Both the position numbers and the translations under genes were made by a program. Source: an uncultured Bacteroidales bacterium (lineage in GTDB: Bacteria > Bacteroidota > Bacteroidia > Bacteroidales > Bacteroidaceae). From it: 20,657 nucleotides of DNA. Under the pieces are notes generated by a model that worked only from the letters and a program-made list of their open reading frames with translations, was not told the DNA's origin and did no database searches. Positions 6,572 through 14,220 of this stretch are shown one piece after another. Location: positions 1 through 20,657 of the forward strand of contig CAMAMZ010000018.1 in the NCBI GenBank assembly GCA_945837185.1, read 5' to 3'. The stretch's first letter is position 1, and the number at the start of each line of letters is the position of its first letter.

Positions 6572-8956
6572 TATGGTATATTTGGCAAACTTGAGGAGGA
6601 GCTGTTTGGTTCCCACATTGCGGAAGTCGACTGTGGCTTTCTCATTGTCGCCACTGCCTTCCATGTGCGTCACGGTGCCACGCCCAAAGCGTTGGTGTTC
6701 TATCACCGTGCCTACTGCCAAGGTATGGGCAGCAGGGGGTTGAGGGGCATGGACAAAGGGGTTGACGGGTGGTTCTACGCGGCGAAACTGGGTTTGCTTG
6801 GGCATGGGGTCGGCCATGAACTGGGTGGCCACAGGACGGGAGTTCTGCAGGTTGCGCCCTCCCCTGCCGGGTGATGCGAAAGGTGGTAAGGAAGAGGTGG
6901 ACCTATCAGCACGGGAGAAGGGTTGAAAGGCGGTGGCTGTTTCGCCCTCACTGCGCAGGTAGCGTGGAGCAATGTCATCGAGGAAGCGACTGTGGGGATA
7001 GCTCTCCATATGACCGTAACGCCAACGGTTGCGGGCATAGGTGAGCATGCAGAACTCTTTGGCACGGGTGATGGCTACATAGAGCAGGCGGCGCTCTTCT
7101 TCCAACTCGCGCACGGAGTTGAGGGAGAGTTGACTGGGAAAGATATTCTCTTCCATTCCTACAATGAAGACTGCCGGAAACTCCAGACCTTTGGCGGCAT
7201 GTACCGTCATGAGGGTTACCTGGTCGGTGCTGCCTTCTTCGCTCTCGACATCGGTGAGCAGCGACACCTCTTGCAGGAAATCATAGAGGGTGGCCTTCTG
7301 GCCATCGCCCGACTCATGACGTTCTTCCACAAACTCGTTCATGCTGTTGAGGAGTTCCTCGAGGTTCTCACGCCTCGAGATACTGTCGGCATCATCGCCT
7401 TGGCGCAGATCCTGGGCTATGCCACTCTGTTCGATGATATGCTTGCCCAGGGTGTAGGCATCCTGCGAAGGGAGGAGGGCGGCAAACTGCCCTATGAGGG
7501 CGGCAAACTGCTGGAGTTTGGTTAGCGTGCCTTTATTGACCGACAAGGCATAGGTGGTGGGGTGGTTGATGACTTGCCACAGACTGACCTCGTTGTGATG
7601 GGCACAGTCGGACACCTTTTGTAGGGTGGTGTTACCAATGCCACGGGTCGGATAGTTGATGATGCGACTTAAAGAGGTTTCATCGGATGGGTTGACAACG
7701 ACACGGAAATAGGCAATGATGTCTTTGATTTCTTTTCGTTGGTAGAAACTGAGACCTCCCACCACACGGTAAGGGATACTGCGGTTGCGCAACTCTTCCT
7801 CAAAGGGACGGCTCTGGGCATTGGTGCGGTAGAGGATGGCAAAGTCGCTATAGCGATATTTCACACTCCGCTGCTTGCGGCGAATCTGCTGGCATACCAT
7901 GGCGGCCTCCTCGCGATCGCTATAGGCTTCCTCGAGCACCAAGGGCTCGCCTGTGGCATTGAGGCTGTAGACATCTTTGGCTATCTGGTGCTGGTTGTGT
8001 TTCATCAGACTATTGGCAGCATTGACGATACACTGGGTGGAACGGTAGTTCTGCTCGAGTTTGAAGAGACGGGCATGGGGGAAGTCGTGCTGGAACTGCA
8101 GGATATTGTCGATCTTGGCACCCCGGAAGGAGTAGATGCTCTGGTAGTCATCGCCCACCACACAGATATGGGGCTGGTGAACGGTGAGCTGTCGCAGAAT
8201 CCATTGCTGCACGGTATTGGTGTCCTGATACTCATCGACCAAGACATAGCGGAAACGGTTGGCATAGCGTTCGCGTACTTCCTGCACATCGCGAAACAGG
8301 AGGTAGGTGCGCACAAGGAGGTCATCGAAGTCCATGGCATTGGCCTGCCGGAGGCGTTGCTCATAGACTTGGTAGATGCGGTGGGTTTCAGGTATCTGTG
8401 CCCTGAGGTCACGTTCGCGTGCACCGCCATCGGCAGCATAGGCATCGGCCAGTACCAAACAGTTCTTGGCCATGGAGATGCGGTTGTGGAGGGTGGCGGC
8501 TTTATACACCTTGTCATCGAGTCCCATCTCCTTGACGATGGTCTTGAGGAGGGTGCGCGAGTCGGTCTCATCGTAGATGGTGAAGTTAGACTGGTAGCCT
8601 ATATAGGGAGCCTCGGCACGGAGGATATGGGAGAAGATGGAATGGAAGGTGCCCATACGCAGGTAGGCGGCCTCCTTCTGGCCCACTAACTGGGCGATAC
8701 GTTCTTTCATCTCACGGGCTGCCTTGTTGGTAAAGGTCAGGGCGAGTATCTGCCAAGGCTGGATGCCCTTCCGTATGAGGTAGGCTATCTTATAGGTGAG
8801 CACGCGGGTCTTGCCAGAGCCTGCTCCCGCAATGACCAAGGCGGGACCCTCGGTGTAGGTTACGGCTTCCTGTTGACTTTCGTTGAGTTCGGCAAGGAGT
8901 TGGTCGATGGTGGGTAAGGATGTTTGTGACATGGGGGATATGGGATTATCGGGCAT
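6560..8956 (-). CDS. pcrA: UvrD/PcrA-type 3'-5' DNA helicase
   Basis: Superfamily 1A helicase that unwinds DNA in nucleotide excision and mismatch repair and removes RecA or stalled RNA polymerase. The protein has 798 residues from the start chosen. Motifs in order: LNESQQEAV (Q motif, 24-32), GAGSGKT (Walker A, 44-50), TFTNKAAREM (74-83), DEYQDT (241-246), GDDYQSIYSFRG (268-279), QNYRST (302-307), TVHAAKGLEF (584-593) and LLYVAITRAKE (624-634). A linker rich in Arg, Pro and Ser (about 670-745) leads to a Tudor-like C-terminal domain (VGTVIEHQRFGRGTVTHMEG, 748-767), the part that contacts RNA polymerase in PcrA. The ATG at 8956 is preferred because AGGAGG lies five bases upstream; it overlaps the mtgA stop by 11 bases. 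An ATG at 8932 without a ribosome site is the alternative. Its 3' end seeds the repeat array. Confidence 0.95.
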   Translation of the reverse strand: MPDNPISPMSQTSLPTIDQLLAELNESQQEAVTYTEGPALVIAGAGSGKTRVLTYKIAYLIRKGIQPWQILALTFTNKAAREMKERIAQLVGQKEAAYLRMGTFHSIFSHILRAEAPYIGYQSNFTIYDETDSRTLLKTIVKEMGLDDKVYKAATLHNRISMAKNCLVLADAYAADGGARERDLRAQIPETHRIYQVYEQRLRQANAMDFDDLLVRTYLLFRDVQEVRERYANRFRYVLVDEYQDTNTVQQWILRQLTVHQPHICVVGDDYQSIYSFRGAKIDNILQFQHDFPHARLFKLEQNYRSTQCIVNAANSLMKHNQHQIAKDVYSLNATGEPLVLEEAYSDREEAAMVCQQIRRKQRSVKYRYSDFAILYRTNAQSRPFEEELRNRSIPYRVVGGLSFYQRKEIKDIIAYFRVVVNPSDETSLSRIINYPTRGIGNTTLQKVSDCAHHNEVSLWQVINHPTTYALSVNKGTLTKLQQFAALIGQFAALLPSQDAYTLGKHIIEQSGIAQDLRQGDDADSISRRENLEELLNSMNEFVEERHESGDGQKATLYDFLQEVSLLTDVESEEGSTDQVTLMTVHAAKGLEFPAVFIVGMEENIFPSQLSLNSVRELEEERRLLYVAITRAKEFCMLTYARNRWRYGHMESYPHSRFLDDIAPRYLRSEGETATAFQPFSRADRSTSSLPPFASPGRGGRNLQNSRPVATQFMADPMPKQTQFRRVEPPVNPFVHAPQPPAAHTLAVGTVIEHQRFGRGTVTHMEGSGDNEKATVDFRNVGTKQLLLKFAKYTIVKE

Positions 8957-9668
8957 AGACACCTCCTGCGGCTGTTTTGGGGTTATAGTCCTCGCCCTCC
9001 TTGGGGAAGGAAGGGATGAAGCGCATTTCACGCTGGATGCGGGCCTGCCGCTTGCGCATATAGGCACTGGGGGTGCGGGAACTGTAGACACGGGGATTGG
9101 GGAGTGTGGCCGCTATCAGGGCACAGTCGGCACGGCTGAGGTTGGCTGCCTCGCAGTCGAAATGGTATTTGGCACAGGCTCCTACGCCATAGATGGCATC
9201 GCCCATCTCGATGGAGTTGAGGTAGACTTCCATGATGCGCTGCTTGCTCCACAGGAGCTCGATGAGGGCTGTGAAGTAGACTTCGAAGCCTTTGCGGGTC
9301 CAACTGCGGCCGGGCCAGAGGAACACGTTCTTGGCTGTTTGCTGTGTGATGGTGCTGGCACCATGTTTGCGACCTGACTTATGGGTGCGGTTATGGTGGG
9401 CTGCCTTTTGGATGGCATCGAAGTCGAAGCCATGGTGCAGCAGGAAGCGCTGGTCTTCGCTGGCCATGACAGCCACAGGCATGTGGGGCGACATCTTGGA
9501 CAAGGGTACCCAGGTGTGATGGCAACGGAAATCGCCATTCTCAATGCAGCGTATCACCATCAAGGGGGTGACATAGACCGGGAGGAAGCGGTAGGCTACT
9601 ACCGCCAATATCGTTGAGGCGAAGAAAAAGCAGAGGACCCAGCGAAAGAGGGAAATGATGTGTTTCAT
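8946..9668 (-). CDS. mtgA: Monofunctional biosynthetic peptidoglycan transglycosylase
   Basis: Membrane-anchored GT51 enzyme that polymerises lipid II into glycan strands without cross-linking them. The protein has 240 residues, the expected size for MtgA. One membrane helix (about 7-25) is followed directly by the GT51 domain: SEDQRFLLHHGFDFDA (70-85, catalytic E71), GASTITQQTAKNVFLWPGRS (103-122) and the segment around EVYLNSIEMG (147-156). No transpeptidase domain follows. The ATG at 9668 is chosen because the protein then begins with the usual basic-hydrophobic anchor; the frame extends 14 codons further upstream into the terminator of the OmpA-like gene. It overlaps pcrA by 11 bases, so the two are probably co-transcribed. 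The class A PBP at 4039 carries the same catalytic domain, so this cell has at least two glycan polymerases. Confidence 0.94.
   Translation of the reverse strand: MKHIISLFRWVLCFFFASTILAVVAYRFLPVYVTPLMVIRCIENGDFRCHHTWVPLSKMSPHMPVAVMASEDQRFLLHHGFDFDAIQKAAHHNRTHKSGRKHGASTITQQTAKNVFLWPGRSWTRKGFEVYFTALIELLWSKQRIMEVYLNSIEMGDAIYGVGACAKYHFDCEAANLSRADCALIAATLPNPRVYSSRTPSAYMRKRQARIQREMRFIPSFPKEGEDYNPKTAAGGVYAR
8962..8967 (-). promoter_or_regulatory. Shine-Dalgarno deciding the pcrA start
   Basis: AGGAGG on the minus strand, five bases before the ATG at 8956 and inside the last codons of mtgA. Most genes in this window have no Shine-Dalgarno, so the match stands out. It favours the overlapping start over the ATG at 8932, which has only a C-rich stretch before it. 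Confidence 0.55.
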
Positions 9669-9696
9669 TTGTGCATTGTAGTGGTTGAAACAAACA

Positions 9697-9733
9697 AAAA
9701 GGGCACACACTGTGTATGCACCCTTTTCTTTTT
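9697..9733 (-). terminator. Intrinsic terminator of the OmpA-like gene
   Basis: On the minus strand AAAAGGG (9727-9721) pairs with CCCTTTT (9703-9697), with further pairing inside from the GCATACAC/GTGTGTGC part. It is followed by TTTTTGTTTGTTT, a good T-rich tail. It lies between the OmpA-like stop (9764) and the mtgA start (9668), so mtgA needs readthrough or its own promoter; I see no clear one. Confidence 0.75.
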
Positions 9734-9763
9734 CTATGTAACCATGCCGTTGGCGTGGAACTA

Positions 9764-10453
9764 TTACTTGAGCGTTCCGGCATTGGCAGCATCGACCATG
9801 GCCTGTGAAGCGTAGAGGTAGATTTCTACACGACGATTCAGCTGGCGACCTTGGGCTGTGCCATTGTCGGCAACAGGCTCTGCACTACCCTTACCTACAA
9901 TGTTCTGCAACTGCTGAGCCGATACACCACACTGCTTGAGATAGGTGGCTACACTCTGGGCACGGTTGTTGGAAAGGGGGATGTTGATGCCATCGTTACC
10001 GGTAGAGTCGGTGTGACCATAGATATCAACATGGCAGTCGGCATTGTTCTTCAGCACTGTTGAGAAGCGAGCGAGCTCGTTCTTGGAAACGAGGTTCAAG
10101 TCGGCCTTGTTGGTAGCAAAGAGGATACCGCTGTCGAAGGTGACCTTTACAGCCTTCAGACCATTGGCATCGGTAACTTCCTCTACCTTGGCATTCTGTA
10201 CATTGGCAGCAGCCTCAGCGGCAACCTTATCCATATGACGACCGATGATGGCACCTGCACCTGCACCTGCGGCAGCACCAATAGCAGCACCAATAGCGGT
10301 AGACTTACCATCTTTACCGATAATCTGACCTACAATAGCACCGAGGGCAGCACCGCCACCTGCGCCTAACAGCGAACCTGTGCCTTGCTTGGTCTGGCAA
10401 CCGAAAACGGTGAGAAAACACATCAGAAACGACAAGAGTTTAATCTTTTTCAT
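9764..10453 (-). CDS. OmpA-family lipoprotein with glycine-zipper segment
   Basis: Predicted outer-membrane lipoprotein that anchors the envelope to peptidoglycan. The protein has 229 residues. It starts with a lipoprotein signal, MKKIKLLSFLMCFLTVFGC, with the lipidated cysteine at 19. Residues 24-72 are almost all Gly, Ala and Ile in a glycine-zipper pattern, which can form a paired helical hairpin in a membrane. A short charged link (about 73-105) leads to a C-terminal OmpA domain with the peptidoglycan-binding motif YGHTDSTGND (145-154, D149) and R164 in NNRAQSVATYL. The closing QLNRRVEIYL (204-213) is also typical. Architecture matches the YiaD/Pal-like lipoproteins rather than a beta-barrel OmpA. 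It has its own promoter and terminator, so it is monocistronic. No specific gene symbol is justified. Confidence 0.9.
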   Translation of the reverse strand: MKKIKLLSFLMCFLTVFGCQTKQGTGSLLGAGGGAALGAIVGQIIGKDGKSTAIGAAIGAAAGAGAGAIIGRHMDKVAAEAAANVQNAKVEEVTDANGLKAVKVTFDSGILFATNKADLNLVSKNELARFSTVLKNNADCHVDIYGHTDSTGNDGINIPLSNNRAQSVATYLKQCGVSAQQLQNIVGKGSAEPVADNGTAQGRQLNRRVEIYLYASQAMVDAANAGTLK

Positions 10454-10487
10454 ATTCTACTTTTTGTTTATTAGTTAATTGACAATG

Positions 10488-10495
10488 CAAAGTTA
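10488..10495 (-). promoter_or_regulatory. Predicted -7 box for the OmpA-like lipoprotein gene
   Basis: Minus-strand TAACTTTG is an exact TAnnTTTG match 34 bases before the ATG at 10453, predicting a leader of roughly 28 nt. No convincing -33 box is visible at 19-23 bases. Confidence 0.5.
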
Positions 10496-10512
10496 ATTCT
10501 TTTTCCGCATAA

Positions 10513-10545
10513 TTGCGCATATACCAAGATTTTTTTGTAATTTTG
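10513..10545 (+). promoter_or_regulatory. Predicted proS promoter
   Basis: TAATTTTG (10538-10545) is an exact -7 match, and TTG (10513-10515) lies 22 bases upstream as a partial -33 box. Transcription should start near 10552, about 107 bases before the proS ATG. The genes downstream (DUF5686, addA, addB) have no other obvious promoter. Confidence 0.6.
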
Positions 10546-10553
10546 CGTCAAAA

Positions 10554-10570
10554 TTAAGAGTAACTCTTAA
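10554..10570 (+). promoter_or_regulatory. Hairpin at the extreme 5' end of the proS transcript
   Basis: TTAAGAG (10554-10560) pairs perfectly with CTCTTAA (10564-10570) across a 3-base loop. It begins about two bases after the predicted start of transcription, a position where hairpins commonly protect mRNA from 5'-end-dependent decay. It could instead be an operator palindrome. Confidence 0.4.
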
Positions 10571-10658
10571 ACGCTAAAGAAGGGTTAGTGTGCTTATGGG
10601 CAGCCGCCTTTCTGAAGACGCAAACCTTATTGTACACACATTATTATATTATAATAAA

Positions 10659-12140
10659 ATGGCTAAAGAACTCAAAGATCTTACCAAGCGCGCGGAAAAC
10701 TACAGTCAGTGGTTCAACGACTTGGTAGTAAAAGCAGACCTCGCCGAGCAATCGGCTGTGCGTGGATGTATGGTTATCAAACCTTATGGCTACGCTATTT
10801 GGGAGAAGATGCAGGCACAACTCGACAAGATGTTTAAGGAGACGGGCGTGCAGAACGCATATTTCCCCTTGCTCATACCGAAATCGTTCCTTTCCAAGGA
10901 GGCAGAGCATGTGAAAGGCTTTGCCAAGGAGTGTGCCGTGGTGACACACTACCGACTGAAGGCTTCGGAAGATGGCAACAGTGTGGTGGTGGATCCATCG
11001 GCAAGACTGGAGGAGGAACTCATCATCCGTCCTACTTCTGAAACCATCATCTGGAATACGTACCGCAACTGGATTCATTCCTATCGCGACCTGCCACTGA
11101 TGTGCAACCAGTGGTGTAACGTGATGCGCTGGGAGATGCGCACACGACCGTTCTTGCGCACATCGGAATTCCTGTGGCAGGAGGGACATACAGCGCATGC
11201 TACCCGTGAGGAGGCTGAGGCTGAAGCACAGAAGATGCTGCATGTGTATGCGGAGTTTGCTGAGAAATGGATGGCTGTGCCGGTGTTCCAGGGTGTGAAG
11301 AGTGAGACGGAGCGCTTTGCGGGTGCCCTCGACACGTATACCATTGAGGCTATGATGCAGGATGGCAAGGCGTTGCAAAGTGGTACGAGCCATTTCTTGG
11401 GACAGAACTTTGCCAAGTCGTTTGACGTTACCTTCCTGAACAAGGAGAACAAGCCGGAGTATGTGTGGGCTACCTCATGGGGTGTGTCGACACGTTTGAT
11501 TGGTGCCCTCATCATGACCCATTCAGACGACAATGGTCTGGTGTTGCCACCGAAACTGGCACCGATACAGGTGGTTATCATCCCGATAGGAAGGGGTGCG
11601 GAGCAGATGGCTGCCATCAACGAGAAACTGGAGCCGGTGATGCGTGAGCTGCGTGCACTGGGCATTAGCGTGAAATATGATGACAGCGACAACAAGCGAC
11701 CGGGCTTCAAGTATGCTGACTATGAGCTGAAGGGTGTGCCTGTACGCTTGGTGATGGGTGGCCGTGACCTGGAGCAGAACACCATAGAGGTGATGCGTCG
11801 CGATACCTTGGAGAAGGAGAGTGTGAGCTTTGATGGCATTGTGGGCTATGTGCAGCATCTGCTCGATGAGATTCAAGACAACATCTATGAGAAAGCGCGT
11901 AAGTTCCGCGATGAGCATGTGTATGTGTGCGATGACTATGAGGAATTTAAGGAGCGCATCAAAGACGGTGGTTTCTTCCTATGTCATTGGGATGGCACAG
12001 AGGAAACGGAGGCACGTATCAAGGAGGAGACACAGGCTACGATTCGCTGTGTGCCCTTTGACTATGAGCAGACACCTGGAACGGATATGGTGACGGGCAA
12101 GCCCAGCAAATGCAGGGTGCTCATTGCACGGAGCTACTAA
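10659..12140 (+). CDS. proS: Prolyl-tRNA synthetase, archaeal/eukaryotic-like type
   Basis: Class II aminoacyl-tRNA synthetase that attaches proline to tRNA-Pro. The 493-residue length and the C-terminal ending ARSY place it in the archaeal/eukaryote-like (type 3) ProRS group, which lacks the inserted editing domain of the longer bacterial type (~570 residues). Seen in order: IRPTSE (123-128, proline/ATP pocket), motif 2 around RWEMRTRPFLRTSEFLWQEG (157-176), the GTSHFLGQNF segment (242-251), motif 3 GVSTRLIGALIMTHSD (275-290), the anticodon-binding domain from about 300 to 405, and a C-terminal extension with cysteines at 423, 441, 464 and 485. The ATG at 10659 is chosen because homology begins at MAKELKDL; an in-frame ATG at 10596 and a GTG at 10590 would add about 20 unlike residues. 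An AT-rich stretch precedes the start and there is no Shine-Dalgarno. Confidence 0.96.
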   Translation: MAKELKDLTKRAENYSQWFNDLVVKADLAEQSAVRGCMVIKPYGYAIWEKMQAQLDKMFKETGVQNAYFPLLIPKSFLSKEAEHVKGFAKECAVVTHYRLKASEDGNSVVVDPSARLEEELIIRPTSETIIWNTYRNWIHSYRDLPLMCNQWCNVMRWEMRTRPFLRTSEFLWQEGHTAHATREEAEAEAQKMLHVYAEFAEKWMAVPVFQGVKSETERFAGALDTYTIEAMMQDGKALQSGTSHFLGQNFAKSFDVTFLNKENKPEYVWATSWGVSTRLIGALIMTHSDDNGLVLPPKLAPIQVVIIPIGRGAEQMAAINEKLEPVMRELRALGISVKYDDSDNKRPGFKYADYELKGVPVRLVMGGRDLEQNTIEVMRRDTLEKESVSFDGIVGYVQHLLDEIQDNIYEKARKFRDEHVYVCDDYEEFKERIKDGGFFLCHWDGTEETEARIKEETQATIRCVPFDYEQTPGTDMVTGKPSKCRVLIARSY

Positions 12141-12144
12141 ATAC

Positions 12145-12174
12145 ACAGCGGGAGGCGGAAGGGTCTCCCGCTGT
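12145..12174 (+). terminator. Strong hairpin between proS and the DUF5686 gene
   Basis: ACAGCGGGAG (12145-12154) pairs perfectly with CTCCCGCTGT (12165-12174) over a 10-base loop, starting five bases after the proS stop. No T-run follows. It ends only nine bases before the ATG of the next gene, so it may act as a partial terminator, an RNA stability element, or a fold that restrains translation of the DUF5686 gene. Confidence 0.5.
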
Positions 12175-12183
12175 ACATGTTGT

Positions 12184-14220
12184 ATGCGCTTCCTTCGGAT
12201 TGTCATCGTGTGGACACTCTTGCTATGGACTGTGCTACCGGCAAGGGGTGAACAGGTTGTTCGTCCGAATGACCTGTTGTTGCGGCATGTGTTTACTTTC
12301 CGTCACAGGGTGGACAGTACACTCGTGGATGACTCTGTGACGTATGCTTACCGGAAGTTTTCGCTCAATGTGCGAAGAAGGAACATCGCCATACTGCCTG
12401 TGCCTACGATGTTCGACATTGCGCATGGCAAGCAACGACAGTATATCGAGGAGAGCTACGAGCGGATTACACTGATGCCCAACGGGAAGTTTGATACCCG
12501 CAACCTGCTGTTGCTCTCTACCATTCCCAAGAAGAAGACGACCATGAACACGCTGCGGCGGTATATGACACCCACGCTCTATGAAGAAACACTATTCGAA
12601 GAGTATATCCTCTCCCCTTTCCATCAGGCCAACAAGAAATTCTACAAGTATTCGTTCATGTATCTGCGTAACCGACAGGTGCGTATTGACTTCAAACCGA
12701 AAATCGACAACACGCAGTTGGTGACGGGCTATGCGAACGTGGACACGTATACGGGACGTATCATCAATGGGGTGCTGAAGGGTGAGTTTGACATGGTGGA
12801 CTACATGGTGCGCTTTACCATGGGCGAGAAGGGTATGGGGGCGCTGTTGGCTACCCGCTGTCAGCTGTACTCGAACTTTAAATTCTTGGGCAACAACATT
12901 ATAGCTTCGCAGACGATTGTGTATGGGTTGAAACGCGAGATGCCTGACACCTTATATAATAAAGAGGACCCTCTGCTGATGGCTTTGGTGCGGCAAGACT
13001 CTCTCAGTCTGCCTGAGCGGGCTACCTACGACCGCTATTATGCTGAGCAGGGGCAGACTGACACGCTGCAAAACGAAAAGAAGCATTGGACAGAGACGGG
13101 CTTCTGGAACTTTGTGGGCGACAACATGCTGAACAAGATTACGTCTAACTATGGGAGCAGCGAACAGGGGCACATGCGCATCAACCCGCTCTTCAACCCG
13201 CTTTACATGGGCTATAGTGGCAGAAAGGGGTATTACTATAAGTTTGATATGCGTAACCAATATAACTTCACCGACAACAGTTATCTCTACGCCCGGTTCA
13301 AGGCGGGTTACTCGTTCAAGCAAAAACAACTGTATTTCAATCTTCCCGTTGTGTTGTGCTTCAACCAGGAACGACATGGCTATGTGCAGTTCTACCTGAG
13401 CAACGGTAACCGTATTGCCAATGGGAAAATCAAGGCATTGGCTGTGGAGGCACTGCCCGACACGGTGACTTATAACGATGAACGGTTGGGCACGTTCAGG
13501 GATGCACATGTAGCGCTGACCGGCAACTATGACCTCTCGGAAAAGGTGAGTGTGCAACTGGGTGCTGTGATGCACCGAAGGACGGCATTGGAAAAGGCTA
13601 CATACAAGCAGGCTCATCTTCCCCACTCTTACACCTCTGTGGCACCAAAGGTGGAACTGATATGGCGCCCAAAGGGTTGGCATGGACCGGTGTTCAATGC
13701 TGCCTACGAAAGGAGCATCCGCGGACTGGCTTCTGCTGATATCGCTTATGAGCGATGGGAGTTTGACATGCAGCATATCTCAAGGGTGAACCCTCTCACC
13801 TCGGTGTCGTATCGGTTGGGATGCGGCTTCTATACGATGATAGATGGCATTCATTACTTCCTCGACTACTCTAACTTCCGGGATAACAATATTCCGGATG
13901 GATGGAACGATGAGTGGACAGGGGAGTTTACGCTGTTGTCGGGTGAGTGGTATAACCTCTCCCGCTTCTATACCCGAGGAAACCTGACCTATGAATCGCC
14001 ACTGATGATAGCAGGATGGATTCCGTGGATTGGGCGTTTCTTCGAGAAGGAACGTATCTATGCAAGCACACTTTTCGTAACACATCTGCATCCTTATATC
14101 GAGCTGGGCTATGGCGTGAAGACGCGATGGCTGTCGGCCGGCATCTTCATGGCTAACCGCAACGGTAAGTATGATGGCTTTGGGGTGAAGTTTGGATTTG
14201 AACTGTTCAGACAATGGTAA
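12184..14220 (+). CDS. DUF5686-family outer-membrane beta-barrel protein
   Basis: Predicted outer-membrane protein of a family found in Bacteroidota; its function is unknown. The protein has 678 residues. It begins with a signal peptide, MRFLRIVIVWTLLLWTVLPARG, with cleavage likely before EQVV. The middle and C-terminal parts show the alternating aromatic/polar strands of a beta-barrel. The block from about residue 320 (NYGSSEQGHMRINPLFNPLY, then GYSGRKGYYYKFDMRNQYNF) resembles what I recall of DUF5686 proteins, and the end GVKFGFELF is a typical final strand. Many family members carry a CarboxypepD_reg-like domain of about 90 residues after the signal; it is absent here, which fits the short length. 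The start at 12184 is chosen for the signal peptide; the frame extends 20 codons upstream through the hairpin. Its stop overlaps the addA start by seven bases. Confidence 0.72.
   Translation: MRFLRIVIVWTLLLWTVLPARGEQVVRPNDLLLRHVFTFRHRVDSTLVDDSVTYAYRKFSLNVRRRNIAILPVPTMFDIAHGKQRQYIEESYERITLMPNGKFDTRNLLLLSTIPKKKTTMNTLRRYMTPTLYEETLFEEYILSPFHQANKKFYKYSFMYLRNRQVRIDFKPKIDNTQLVTGYANVDTYTGRIINGVLKGEFDMVDYMVRFTMGEKGMGALLATRCQLYSNFKFLGNNIIASQTIVYGLKREMPDTLYNKEDPLLMALVRQDSLSLPERATYDRYYAEQGQTDTLQNEKKHWTETGFWNFVGDNMLNKITSNYGSSEQGHMRINPLFNPLYMGYSGRKGYYYKFDMRNQYNFTDNSYLYARFKAGYSFKQKQLYFNLPVVLCFNQERHGYVQFYLSNGNRIANGKIKALAVEALPDTVTYNDERLGTFRDAHVALTGNYDLSEKVSVQLGAVMHRRTALEKATYKQAHLPHSYTSVAPKVELIWRPKGWHGPVFNAAYERSIRGLASADIAYERWEFDMQHISRVNPLTSVSYRLGCGFYTMIDGIHYFLDYSNFRDNNIPDGWNDEWTGEFTLLSGEWYNLSRFYTRGNLTYESPLMIAGWIPWIGRFFEKERIYASTLFVTHLHPYIELGYGVKTRWLSAGIFMANRNGKYDGFGVKFGFELFRQW

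Noticed and set aside
7739..8689. Plus-strand open frame of 316 codons opposite pcrA
   Set aside because: Fully antisense to helicase motifs of PcrA and shows no recognisable domain; it is a by-product of codon bias.
10590..12140. GTG start adding 23 residues to ProRS
   Set aside because: The added residues do not resemble ProRS N-termini. The ATG at 10659 follows an AT-rich stretch typical of starts here and begins the conserved MAKELKDL.
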